Source of the DNA: Limnephilus marmoratus
Lineage: Eukaryota > Arthropoda > Insecta > Trichoptera > Limnephilidae
DNA length: 64,000 nucleotides
Direction: 5' to 3'
Assembly: GCA_917880885.1 (NCBI GenBank)
Contig: OU862909.1
Span: forward strand, 32,734,405 to 32,798,404
Below are positions 55,975 through 64,000 of this stretch, piece after piece. Each line of letters opens with the position of its first letter. The first letter of the stretch is position 1. A program made the position numbers and the translations under genes. Below the pieces are notes generated by a model. The model had not been told where the DNA came from. It did not search any database and was given only the letters and a program-made list of their open reading frames with translations.

Positions 55975-56297
55975 AAAGATATTGAAATACAAGTAGATGT
56001 GCTATCTGCAGTTTTTACTAGGTGGGACTGCGCTTCCGGGTGTCACCGATATTGTTTACCAATTAACAAATAAACTAAATGAACGAATAATTAACGAATA
56101 AACCAAACGAACGTTAAACTAAATGAACGGATTCTTTCCGTATTCAAACTATATTGTTAACCAATACTAATGAACATCTTCAAAAAATCAACGAAAAGAA
56201 CAAATTATTTTCGTTTAAAAACTACTCAAATTAGGGCGTAGTCCGCCGACAGTTGCGCGGACACCATAGCATATCTCTTTTGTATTTGAATATCTTT
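55975..56297. mobile_element. MITE with 10-bp target duplication (Mutator-like?)
   Basis: The ends AAAGATATTGAAATACAAG and, from the other strand, AAAGATATTCAAATACAAA both lead to AGAT(G/A)TGCTAT: about 33 bp of inverted repeat. GGATGGAATC precedes it and GGATAGAATC follows it. Intact SINE-B copies have a single GGATAGATTC, so a ~10-bp duplication is likely. That size fits Mutator-like or related elements better than hAT (8 bp). No ORF. Confidence 0.8.
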
Positions 56298-56482
56298 GGA
56301 TAGAATCATACGTCCGTCACTCCTGGACACATTGACCCGCAGATTCCTAACCACCCATCTCTCTTATCTTTTTATTTCCCGGAACTTCCTCTCCTTCCTT
56401 TCCCTAAAAAGACCCTCCGAACAGCATCCTTTACACAGAAATTGTTTTCTTCAGAGCCTACCGTGTGGAGTTAATGTAACAC
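56298..56482 (+). mobile_element. SINE-B 3' half
   Basis: GGATAGAATCATACGTCCGT, GACCCTCCGAACAGCATCC, a reduced hairpin, TACCGTGTGGAGTTAATGTA. The tail is short and A-poor. Confidence 0.85.
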
Positions 56483-58554
56483 AAAAGAAAGGAACACTTC
56501 TGGCCCGGTGAGAATGGTACACCAGGGGGCACTGATTTGTTAGGACTTGGAACACGTACTCTGAGGATGTGAAGGAGGTTGGAATTTAATCGACCGGTAT
56601 ACATAGATGGCAACCTAATAATCCAATATTGGAAAGCGTTATATTTTCTTTTTTTCTTTTAATTTTGTCGTCCTTCTTCTTGCCTCTTCTCGGGAAAAAG
56701 AAAAAATGAAGATTTAAAGAAGAAACAAGTAAAACGGTATACATAGAGTTCGCTCAAAGCTCAAATATCGCAGTGCAATTTCAGTCAGGGGCCATCTCAG
56801 TAAGTATGTGGGTACTCTAAATACTGAGCTAAGTGACTGCGGCGTACATTTTCTTCTGGGTGACGTGGCTGACTCAATTTGAGTTAATCGAGAGCAGAAA
56901 TGTTGACATGGATATTCCGTGTATTGTGGGACAGGCGGGATCAGAGACGCCGCGGGGGCAAGCAGAGGGGGGAGGGGTCGCCTCGCGGGACAAACACTTA
57001 AAATGCCAACGAGCTCTTTGCATAACGGACAGCCGGCGGACAAATATACAGCGAGTGTTTGTATATTTTTCACTTATTTTCGCACCGATTTGCATAAGTC
57101 TCCAAAATAAACAAAACAGCTTTGCGGTTACCGTGTGAAAAATGTGTTACTTGAAAAACATCCAGACTCGACTTTTGAGATCAAGACGAGACAAAACAGC
57201 AAATCTCAAAGTTTTAAATGTTATATTACGTATTGTAAAGCAGTTGATTTTAAAGATTGATGGAAGGCATAATAGAGGAAGACGACTCATCTAATGGATT
57301 CGAAATGTAATGTAATAACTGGTCCCAGTGCACTTCCCGAAGAGCAGTTATTCCAGGCTACATACAGTCCGCAGGTTAAATAACTCCCCGGTCATAGCCA
57401 ACCCGGATTTACCAGTGACAACAAGGGGAGGAAGTGTAATGTCAAACCCAAAATGATTTTGGGTTATTTGAAAATTTGTTTTTTTTTATATTTTTCAAAA
57501 GTTAGCTTTTTACTAATAAATTTCTTCTTTCTTATAAAATCTTTTTATTTAATATTCTATACCTTTCAAGTACAATTATTTACATTTGTTTTATTGGTTT
57601 TAAGACACATTATTATATTTTTGTTTTATTGGTTATAACCCACACAAATAATTGAATGCGTATAACTACGTACTAACTTTTATTTCAGATTTTATAATTT
57701 AAATGCAAAGAAAACCCGGTCGTCGAGGTACATTTTGCTTTTTTCAAAAACACATTGTCTTATTTAAATACTGAACGTTTGTTGATGGCGTTGAAACCAG
57801 GCAATTTTAAAGATTTTTGGAGGGTACTAACTCCAATAAAAAGTAACTTGTCAAAAAAAGCGACAGTGGTCGATATGTCTATTACATTAAAACATATTTG
57901 CACTATTGTCGAAATCCAGAGAGGAGATTTGGAAATACGTTTGTACGGACAAAACGCCGCCTGGTTCAGCATAATTATTTTGTTAAATTGTATTATTTTT
58001 TGTCGAGAGAACTTTTTTAAAAATCTCTTAAAAAATATTCTAAGCCTTACGATAACATTACATTATTAATAATTAAATTAAAGGTTAATTAGTCACCGTA
58101 TTAGTATTTTGCTAATTTGCATTAAATTTTATCAAAGGTACCAAGATATGTGCTGTTTTCTTATGAGTACCACAACTAAATTTATCATCTTATACATACT
58201 GGAATCAAATGTAAAATTACATGTAAAAGCCCGCTAACGCGTTAATGAACGATAAATAAAATTATACCGATTGCAATTGAATAATAAAAAATCACGTAAA
58301 CAAACGACATACAGTAAAACTAGAAACTCAGAAGCTATCATATATTATCGTAATAACATATTTTCAATAACGACTTCAATTATGAAAGCCGGCTTTGTTT
58401 GAAAGACAGCCATTTCACCCTTTCAAGAATCGTACAATTTTTGAACACACTAATGAATATATACGTTTTTTTTTTAAATTAAGCGAACATTATGTTTTTC
58501 GTATAAAAAAGTCATGATATAGGTACCAGAACAAGTTAGTGCACCGTGAGATGA
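56483..58554. other. Single-copy sequence
   Basis: No window repeat families. 56920-57010 is GC-rich. 57445-57467 is a perfect small hairpin (AACCCAAAATGATTTTGGGTT). A 104-codon forward frame (57755-58069) begins with mixed residues and ends hydrophobic and Lys/Ile-rich; no domain recognised, and it is not called as a gene. Confidence 0.35.
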
Positions 58555-58760
58555 CATTTGACTTTTAGCCGGCGAGGTCATCTTGTCGGCGCGGCGCGGT
58601 TCACCTCCGCGAACAATGGGCAATTAGCCGCTTCATCACGCGCCACAGCCGGAGCTGGGGTCGGAGCGCGACGGTACGTGTACGTACGGCAGCGTATACG
58701 GGACCCACCCGATCCGCCGGACGGTGTGAACCCTCCTAACCAGGCTGTTGACTAATTTCA
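58555..58760. other. CpG-rich block
   Basis: Dense CG dinucleotides (GTCGGCGCGGCGCGG, GGAGCGCGACGGTACG, TACGGCAGCGTATACGGG) in otherwise AT-rich surroundings, immediately before the exon candidate. Could be an upstream exon or a regulatory island; the frame 58558-58755 has no recognised domain. Confidence 0.4.
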
Positions 58761-58774
58761 TTTATTTCACTCAG

Positions 58775-58948
58775 TTCTGCATGTGCCAGTACTGCAGTGC
58801 AACAAGGTGGTGGGAATTCGCAGCGAAGCTTATGGATAATCATTTTTATACCACGGTGATCCCCGAAACATATTACGTCGTCTATGAGAGAGACGGAGAG
58901 GTGCGAACGAAAGTTTGGCCTAAAAGACATTTTGCCCTGGTACTATAG
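58775..58948 (+). CDS. Possible terminal coding exon, unknown protein
   Basis: A well-formed acceptor precedes it: CTAAT branch-like motif, TTCATTTATTTCACTCAG, then in phase 0 an open stretch of 57 codons to TAG at 58946-58948. The translation begins FCMCQYCSATRWWEFAAKLM and includes TVIPETYYVVYERDGEVR and KVWPKRHFALVL. Mixed residue use, two Trp-Trp, a CxxC, and no AT-bias artefacts make it look like real protein. The family is not recognised and no upstream exon was identified. No close polyadenylation signal is seen after the stop. Confidence 0.4.
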   Translation, partial: FCMCQYCSATRWWEFAAKLMDNHFYTTVIPETYYVVYERDGEVRTKVWPKRHFALVL

Positions 58949-59059
58949 AGTCTCTTCGTTGTGGTAAGAATTAGGGGTGCATTTTTGATTTTTGTTTAAA
59001 TCATCAACGTAACAAATATTATCCATTGCACAATTTTCTCACAAGAGGGGATAAAATTT

Positions 59060-59240
59060 GTACTGGTACCCACTCCATTGCTTTATTCGCAATCATATTC
59101 AAACTTTCTTTGGACATTATATGTTCTCCTAATACACATTTTTCCATCCATCTGCTCTACATGATCAAAATATCGAAGCGTTGTAACATACGGGCCATAG
59201 AGACCTTTAAAGCTTTGCTCAAAACTTTTTTTAAATCTCT
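59060..59240 (-). pseudogene. RTE-like LINE relic
   Basis: On the reverse strand 59118-59180 translates as LRYFDHVEQMDGKMCIRRTY, homologous to LRWFGHVERM...SVRRIY of RTE-a. Flanking frames are broken. Confidence 0.7.
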
Positions 59241-59271
59241 TTAAGAAAAGAAGACACATTCGTAGCCCTTA

Positions 59272-59453
59272 GGCTGGAAATACACAGATTTCTAAAAGCA
59301 GTTGATATCGACAGCTTCAAGCAGTTACTACAAAATACACGCGGCTACTCGTATTTCGAAAAGATTTTTTCAATGAGAAATGCAGATCGATGCGCAGTCA
59401 CTGCTTGTAGCTGTCGAAATTGATGGCTTTTATCAGTCTGTGTATTCCTAGCC
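59272..59453. mobile_element. MITE with ~60-bp TIRs, TTA duplication
   Basis: The left end GGCTGGAAATACACAGATTT and the complement of the right end, GGCTAGGAATACACAGACTG, continue with AAAAGC...ATCGACAGCT.CAAGCAGT. TTA flanks both sides (59269-59271, 59454-59456). 182 bp. The TTA duplication and GG termini fit PIF/Harbinger. Inserted beside an RTE relic. Confidence 0.88.
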
Positions 59454-59527
59454 TTACTTTTAGCTAATTAGTTAATTAATTCAGTTAATTTTTATAGTTG
59501 GTTAAAATTAGTTGTTTTACTAAAAAT

Positions 59528-59858
59528 AAGCTGGATGGACAGAGTTACGAATGAAGATGTTATGGTTCGGATAAATAAAGAAAAAGAATTTAATAAAACA
59601 ACGAAAATCCGACAAATTCAATATCTAGGACATGTGATGAGACATCCAGAAAAGTACGAGATCTTGCATCTCATAATGCAGGGAAAGATTACCGAAACAC
59701 GGGGCCCTTGAAGAAGGAGAACCTCATAGTTGAAAAACCTGAGATAGTGGTTTGGCCAGTCTACTGTAGAGCTGTTCCAGGCCGCAGTAAACGAAGTCCG
59801 AATAGCCAACATGATAGCCAACGTCGTTTGAACGGATAGGACACAAGAAGAAGAAAAT
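59528..59858 (+). pseudogene. RTE-c LINE 3' end with GAA tail
   Basis: Translation from 59530 gives SWMDRVTNEDVMVRINKEKE, then KIRQIQYLGHVMRHPEKYEI and LMQGKITET. A stop near 59710 and a frame change precede the C-terminal AAVNEVRIANMIANVV. The SWxDrVTNEeVl...YLGHvmR...GKi layout is typical of RTE-like LINE C-termini. It ends with (GAA)n at 59844-59855. Confidence 0.85.
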
Positions 59859-60379
59859 TATTTAGCATGATATTTAATTATTATTGCTAAAACATCGCTG
59901 TATTGATTACACGGAAGTTAATATTATTTAAAAAATATGGACGACAATTTTTACTTAATTATGCAAGTTTGAAATTGGAGTGTTTTCTGTTTATTTAGGA
60001 ACTGCGTTTGCGCTTTAATTATAAGGGACGCTGCTTCACATTATTGGCTTTACACAAAGACTTTCCTTTGCAATTGCTCACAATGGCCTGCCAACTTAAT
60101 GCCAATTAATTTTAATTAGACTCGACTCTTACGTTTTGAAACGTGAAAATGTGTAAACCTATACAAGTCATTGACGATTCTGTAGATACGAGTGTTTGAA
60201 ATGTTTATGGTAGTGCAAGATTTGATCTGTATTTTGACGAAAACTGAAAACACCACCCTAAATTTCCAAGAGATCTATCATCTCAATGTTTTTGAATTGT
60301 ACAGATGAAGGAATGGAAAGACCTAAGAAACCGGCTACAAAGATATCTATATAATATTTAGAAGGAAAGTTGAAATATT
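59859..60379. other. Single-copy sequence
   Basis: No repeat family or gene recognised. Confidence 0.3.
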
Positions 60380-60520
60380 GCTGTGTGGAGGGTCTTCGTG
60401 AAGCAAGGAAGGAGTAAACCAGGGCCTTGAAGAGACCTATGTTGAAGGAGAGGGGAAACAGCGACTGGCAAATCATTCTACAGTCGAACTGTTGAACTCG
60501 AGTAAGAGTCGCAGAAATCA
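60380..60520 (-). pseudogene. LINE-J-related 3' fragment, diverged
   Basis: The reverse frame includes SFNIGLFKALVYSFLASRRP STQQ, aligned with SYNMGLFKTNVHSFLSSKRP STQ at the C-terminus of LINE-J. It begins with the complement of GCTGTGTGGAGGGTCTT. A diverged relative or an older copy, in opposite orientation 140 bp from the main LINE-J. Confidence 0.75.
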
Positions 60521-60691
60521 TCTATTCTCAAATTTGTGACAAATGTTACGATAAAGTCGGGGAAAAGATCGTCACGCGGGTCGGTGGTCGTAAACCAGGC
60601 AACGGTTGTGGTATTTTAAAAAGTCAATGTATAAATATGCACAAAATAGAGGACAATTACAGTAGCGATCACATCAGTTCTGTCTAAGGTG

Positions 60692-61984
60692 ATGGAACGT
60701 GTGATCAACGACAAACTGCTCACATACCTCGAGAAGAACAAAATTATTAACGACCGTCAATACGGATTCCGGCGGAACCGCTCGTGGGGTGATCTTCTCG
60801 CGTATGTGACGCATGTTTGGGGGCGATGCCTGGAACGTTTCGGTGAGACCCAAACGGTTGCACTGGACATCTCCAAGGCCTTTGACCGGGTTTGGCACCG
60901 AGGACTTGTCAACAAACTGCATTCTTACGGACTTCCCGCATCCTTGTGTACGTGGATTGCCGACTTCTTGAGGGAGAGGTCGATTCAGACGGTAGTCGAT
61001 GGTTTCACCTCTTCCTCACACTCGATAAATGCTGGCGTTTCGCAGGGATCGGTTCTGTCTCCGACTTTGTTTTTGTTGCACATCAACGACCTTTTGTCAT
61101 GTGCACCAATTCATTGTTACGCGGATGACAGTACAGTTCATGATAGCTTTTTGTTTGACAAGCCCCCAAAGGGCTCACAAACTCCAACAGCTCGTAAGGC
61201 TTTGAAGCAAAGAATGGACGGTTACCTCGAGAGTGTTTTCTCTTGGGGTAAAAATAATCTCGTTGAATTTAATGTTTCAAAGACCCAATCTTGTCTGATT
61301 ACGTCTAAAAGGGATCGAAATGAAAATCTAGTCTCTTTCAACGGAAGCAATCTTCCGAACAGGCCCTCCATTGATATGCTTGGTGTAACCCTAAGTGACC
61401 AGCTCAGGTATGGGGGCTCCATCGAAGCCAGAGTAAAGTTAGCCTCCCAAAAACTGGGTGTACTGTACAGGGCCCGCAGATACTTTAATAGTACACAACT
61501 GCTAACCCTGTACAAATCGCAAGTGCGCCCCACGGTTGAATTTGGCAGCCACCTCTGGTCTGGATCTCCAAAATACCTGAAAAATACCCTCGACTCTGTG
61601 CAGAAACGGCCGGTCCGTTTGATAGATTCTCCCATCTTAACAGACGGATTGCAATCTTTAGAGCACAGGCGTCGGGTGGGAATGCTATCCTTGTTCTACC
61701 GGTATTACAATGGAAGATGCTCCGAGGAACTAGCATCATTGATCCCTTCGGCACCGGTGCATAGTCGGGAAACACGCCAAACGCGTGCCCAACATTTGTA
61801 CACAGTTGACATTTGTCACATGAGAACGGGTCGTTTCTTCGACTCGTTCTTGTGTTCAACAGCTCGGCTGTGGAATGATTTGCCGGCCTCTGTGTTGCCT
61901 CCTTCCTACAACATGGGTCTCTTCAAGACCAATGTTCATTCCTTCCTCTCCTCAAAAAGACCCTCCACACAGCATCCCAGATGA
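60692..61984 (+). CDS. LINE-J reverse transcriptase, C-terminal 430 residues
   Basis: Reverse transcriptase of a non-LTR retrotransposon, acting on its own RNA at a nicked target. Motifs counted from the ATG at 60692: RQYGFRRNRS at 22-31, VALDISKAFDRVW at 56-68 with the first catalytic Asp, AGVSQGSVLSPTLF at 114-127, CYADD at 142-146 holding the second and third catalytic Asp. Thumb and C-terminal region follow, with VLYRARRYF and RLWNDLPASV. All catalytic Asp residues are intact and no stop or frameshift occurs over 1.3 kb. The ATG is internal to the original protein. Motif wording resembles Jockey/CR1-group LINEs of insects (Daphne/Kendo-like), but the clade was not tested. Confidence 0.92.
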   Translation: MERVINDKLLTYLEKNKIINDRQYGFRRNRSWGDLLAYVTHVWGRCLERFGETQTVALDISKAFDRVWHRGLVNKLHSYGLPASLCTWIADFLRERSIQTVVDGFTSSSHSINAGVSQGSVLSPTLFLLHINDLLSCAPIHCYADDSTVHDSFLFDKPPKGSQTPTARKALKQRMDGYLESVFSWGKNNLVEFNVSKTQSCLITSKRDRNENLVSFNGSNLPNRPSIDMLGVTLSDQLRYGGSIEARVKLASQKLGVLYRARRYFNSTQLLTLYKSQVRPTVEFGSHLWSGSPKYLKNTLDSVQKRPVRLIDSPILTDGLQSLEHRRRVGMLSLFYRYYNGRCSEELASLIPSAPVHSRETRQTRAQHLYTVDICHMRTGRFFDSFLCSTARLWNDLPASVLPPSYNMGLFKTNVHSFLSSKRPSTQHPR

Positions 61985-62031
61985 CATAGACCCTGAGGGA
62001 AATTATTTTCCTCAGGGCCTCCTGTGTGGAG
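61963..62031 (+). promoter_or_regulatory. LINE-J 3' two-part stem-loop (reverse-transcriptase recognition candidate)
   Basis: Outer arms CTCCACACAG (61963-61972) and CTGTGTGGAG (62022-62031) pair perfectly. The inner hairpin 61991-62017 pairs CCCTGAGG with CCTCAGGG plus an AAAT/ATTT extension. The outer 5' arm lies in the last codons of the ORF. SINE-B copies keep the same layout, with compensating or lost inner stems, which suggests it is the structure the LINE enzyme recognises. Confidence 0.7.
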
Positions 62032-62050
62032 TTAATGTAAAAAAAAAAGG

Positions 62051-63268
62051 AGGTAGGAGTTAGGGTAAGGAGTTTTAAGCATAGGTAGTTCTAGTCGATA
62101 CCCGCTGTTAGCTTTGAATTAGATTCTAATTGCTAATTGAGCATTTTACCTAACTGACTGACAGCCGCAAGCAAGTTTCATTTAAAAAAGTGCATGTACC
62201 TCTTAAAAAATCGTAACCAATTCAATATATTATTATCTACATGTATCGGAGCTAAAACCTACAAAGCTGGATCGAATTACTCGAGCTGATATCTCTGCCC
62301 GGAGATAATCAATCGATCGAGTAATTGGTGTCAACCACGCAGGGGTAAGATGGTAAGGATATAAAATATTATCTCGGAATGACCATCAGATGATCGCGAT
62401 ACGAAAAAGCTGTCTGGTCGCGTAGCGTGGTCGGAGCATCGTGGGGAAAGTTTCCAGGTATAAATTAGTTGGTAACAAGCAGGACACGTCCGCTACTAAT
62501 TATTATTGGTACAGAAAATATAATGATGACTATATCAGAGTATCAGATCCCGCGGTCTGTTGCGCGCAGCCTTGCAATCAGGGGGTACCACAGGGCACTA
62601 GCATGATCCCTACGTTGATCAACGAGTGAAATCGCATTATTTATTTTTATTTATCAATACGGATTTTGCATAAAGCACTCAGGCCGCAGGTTTGTTGTGC
62701 TATCTCCCACGTCTCATCTCATTATTTTGCCGGTAGCCCAGTCTCAAGTTTATCAGGGTTATTATCAGGTGTTTCTCTATGTTCTTTGGTTCCACAACAT
62801 GACTCCCTAGTTTATTATTGTAAAACAATGAATTATTTTTGTGAAATTTATCAATCTTCCTTAGAACACCTGTTTCAACAGTTGTAATGAACATAAGACG
62901 TCTCGATGAACGTCACAACCCCAGAGCTGGCTGATTTATTTATGGTTTGTGATCGGTAACACGAATAGATTTAAAGTTGAATTGATACACGTCCATTCTA
63001 CGGAGACTTTTGATATTTTATCTTAAATTTAAGTTGGCACGAGCTATATCTGAAATTAGTGTAATTATTATTATCTAATTATTACAGAACTACGAGTATT
63101 TTTTATTTATTCAAATGATTTACAGAAGAGTTGGATTACGCGTCACGCTCATGTTATTAATACACACTTTTATGGACATACTTTTTGAAGTGAAACTTGT
63201 ATAGGATCGCTGTGATTTGAATTTCGGATGAAACGGAAATGACGATTACAACACCTGCGACGCATCAA
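62051..63268. other. Single-copy sequence with one cruciform-like repeat
   Basis: No window repeat families. 62274-62326 folds as GAATTACTCGAGCTGATATC TC/GAGATAATC..TCGAGTAATT. A forward frame 62441-62629 has no recognised domain. Confidence 0.4.
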
Positions 63269-63376
63269 CTGCGCTCATCGGCCGCTTTGATAATGATGTC
63301 ACTTTTAAATTGGTTGAGGTCTGCGCTCATTGGTCGCTTTGATAATGACCTCACTTTTTAAGTATGGGTTGAGATT
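63269..63376. repeat. 52-bp tandem duplication
   Basis: CTGCGCTCATCGGCCGCTTT GATAATGATGTCACTTTTAA ATTGGTTGAGGT repeats at 63321 with a few differences (CATTGGTCGCTTTGATAATG). Each unit has TTTGATAATGA and TGA(T/C)(G/C)TCA. Confidence 0.85.
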
Positions 63377-64000
63377 GTTTTGGTAAAGTATCGCTTCTAC
63401 CGCGTGTAATGTGCATTCGATTTTTTTTTAAATACAGATTAAACGAAGAAAAATATTTTCTACAAACCAGTGCCTTAAGGCGGGGATGAAATAAGTCACA
63501 TCTCGGGCTTCTTACGTTGTATTCTATCTTAATTAACTTCTTTATGAAACTCTTATTAAAAACCCGCCACATTTATTCGTAGAAGTGAGACGATATCTGA
63601 TTAGCGTTATTAGCCAGATTCTCCGAAAACAAAGTCGGGGAAAAGGTCGAAAAAGGCCATCATAATATCGTGATGAAATTTCACGCGGACTAGGCGACGA
63701 CTGCATTAAAGAACACTTTTTTGACTAAATAAAAATTCCGTCGGTGTAATTATTTTCTCATCTGAGCGAGCACAGGGGAGGAACAGGGCGGAGCAGACGT
63801 GGACCGGAATACGAAGAACGAGAAATAATAATAGACACACTAAAAACTAACACGAAAATTATTTAAAAAATCCCACGGGATGAAATCATGATGGCGGGGA
63901 GCGAGGGATACATTCAAAGATCGTAGGTTGGGAGGACACGTTGAAAATAATGGTAAATTTTCGGGAATACTGGGGCAGCAATTAGTTAGGTAATACATCT
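63377..64000. other. Unassigned sequence
   Basis: No feature supported. AAAGTCGGGGAAAAGGTCG (63640) resembles AAAGTCGGGGAAAAGATCGT at 60553, each followed by TCACGCGG within 10-40 bp, so a weak shared repeat may exist. Confidence 0.35.

Larger units (their letters stand above)
60662..62050 (+). mobile_element. LINE-J, 5'-truncated Jockey/CR1-group LINE
   Basis: The homologous sequence starts in frame with AITSVLSKVMERVIN, just upstream of the first Met, so the insertion is truncated inside the reverse-transcriptase domain. The endonuclease and ORF1 are missing. The ORF ends at 61984 and the 3' UTR is only ~60 bp, ending GTGTGGAGTTAATGTA and A10. Coding and terminal sequence match 2652-3200, and the terminal ~105 bp match SINE-B. 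Confidence 0.93.

Noticed and set aside
57755..58069. 104-codon forward frame as a gene
   Set aside because: No domain, no promoter or splice context, and the second half is AT-driven hydrophobic sequence.
61222..61859. Reverse frames of 124 and 137 codons
   Set aside because: Shadows of the LINE-J reverse-transcriptase frame.

Overview
AT-rich (about two-thirds A+T by eye) animal nuclear DNA, almost certainly from an arthropod and probably an insect. The evidence is the mix of repeats: RTE-type LINE tails ending in GAT/GAA microsatellites, a Jockey/CR1-group LINE, several tRNA-headed SINEs, and many short inverted-repeat DNA elements (MITEs). No complete host gene could be recognised. The only host-like coding candidate is a 57-codon possible terminal exon at 58775-58948. 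There are no convincing rRNA genes, functional tRNA genes, CRISPR arrays or bacterial-type operons. Order and species cannot be fixed from this window.

Local family labels used below. LINE-J: Jockey/CR1-group LINE with a very short 3' UTR (60662-62050, 2652-3200, 60380-60520). SINE-B: about 430 bp non-autonomous element whose last ~105 bp are the LINE-J tail. SINE-A: about 400 bp, tRNA-like head, at least seven near-complete copies plus two fragments. SINE-C and SINE-D: two further tRNA-headed families. RTE-a, RTE-b, RTE-c: three distinct RTE-like LINE remnants. Family G, H, I, K: interspersed repeats of unknown class. MITEs: a TTA-flanked palindromic family (3 copies), further MITEs with TTA or TAA duplications, a TA-flanked Tc1/mariner-like MITE, one with a 10-bp duplication, and several fold-back elements.

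Layout. 1-8600: LINE-J and SINE-A insertions and an RTE-a remnant. 8900-17100: a dense field of fold-back elements and families H, I, J and K, with nested insertions. 17100-34500: retroelement tails, fold-backs, family G, a tyrosine-recombinase fragment, SINE-B/C/D copies and nested MITEs. 34540-42240: about 7.7 kb without any of these repeat families, rich in ATTA/TAAT and short G-rich blocks, with a TATA plus initiator pair near 37650; this looks like regulatory or host single-copy DNA. 42250-57000: repeats again, with a GC-rich repeat-poor block at 47500-48060. 57000-59000: single-copy sequence with a CpG-rich block and the exon candidate. 59000-62050: three LINE remnants, a TTA-flanked MITE and the longest ORF of the window (LINE-J reverse transcriptase). 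62050-64000: mostly single-copy.

How the parts relate. LINE-J and SINE-B share a 3' end that folds into a two-part stem: an outer CTCCACACAG/CTGTGTGGAG pair and an inner CCCTGAGG/CCTCAGGG hairpin. This is the expected signature of a LINE mobilising a SINE through a common 3' RNA structure. Nested insertions let several target-site duplications be read directly against uninterrupted copies in the same window, which is the best-supported part of this annotation.
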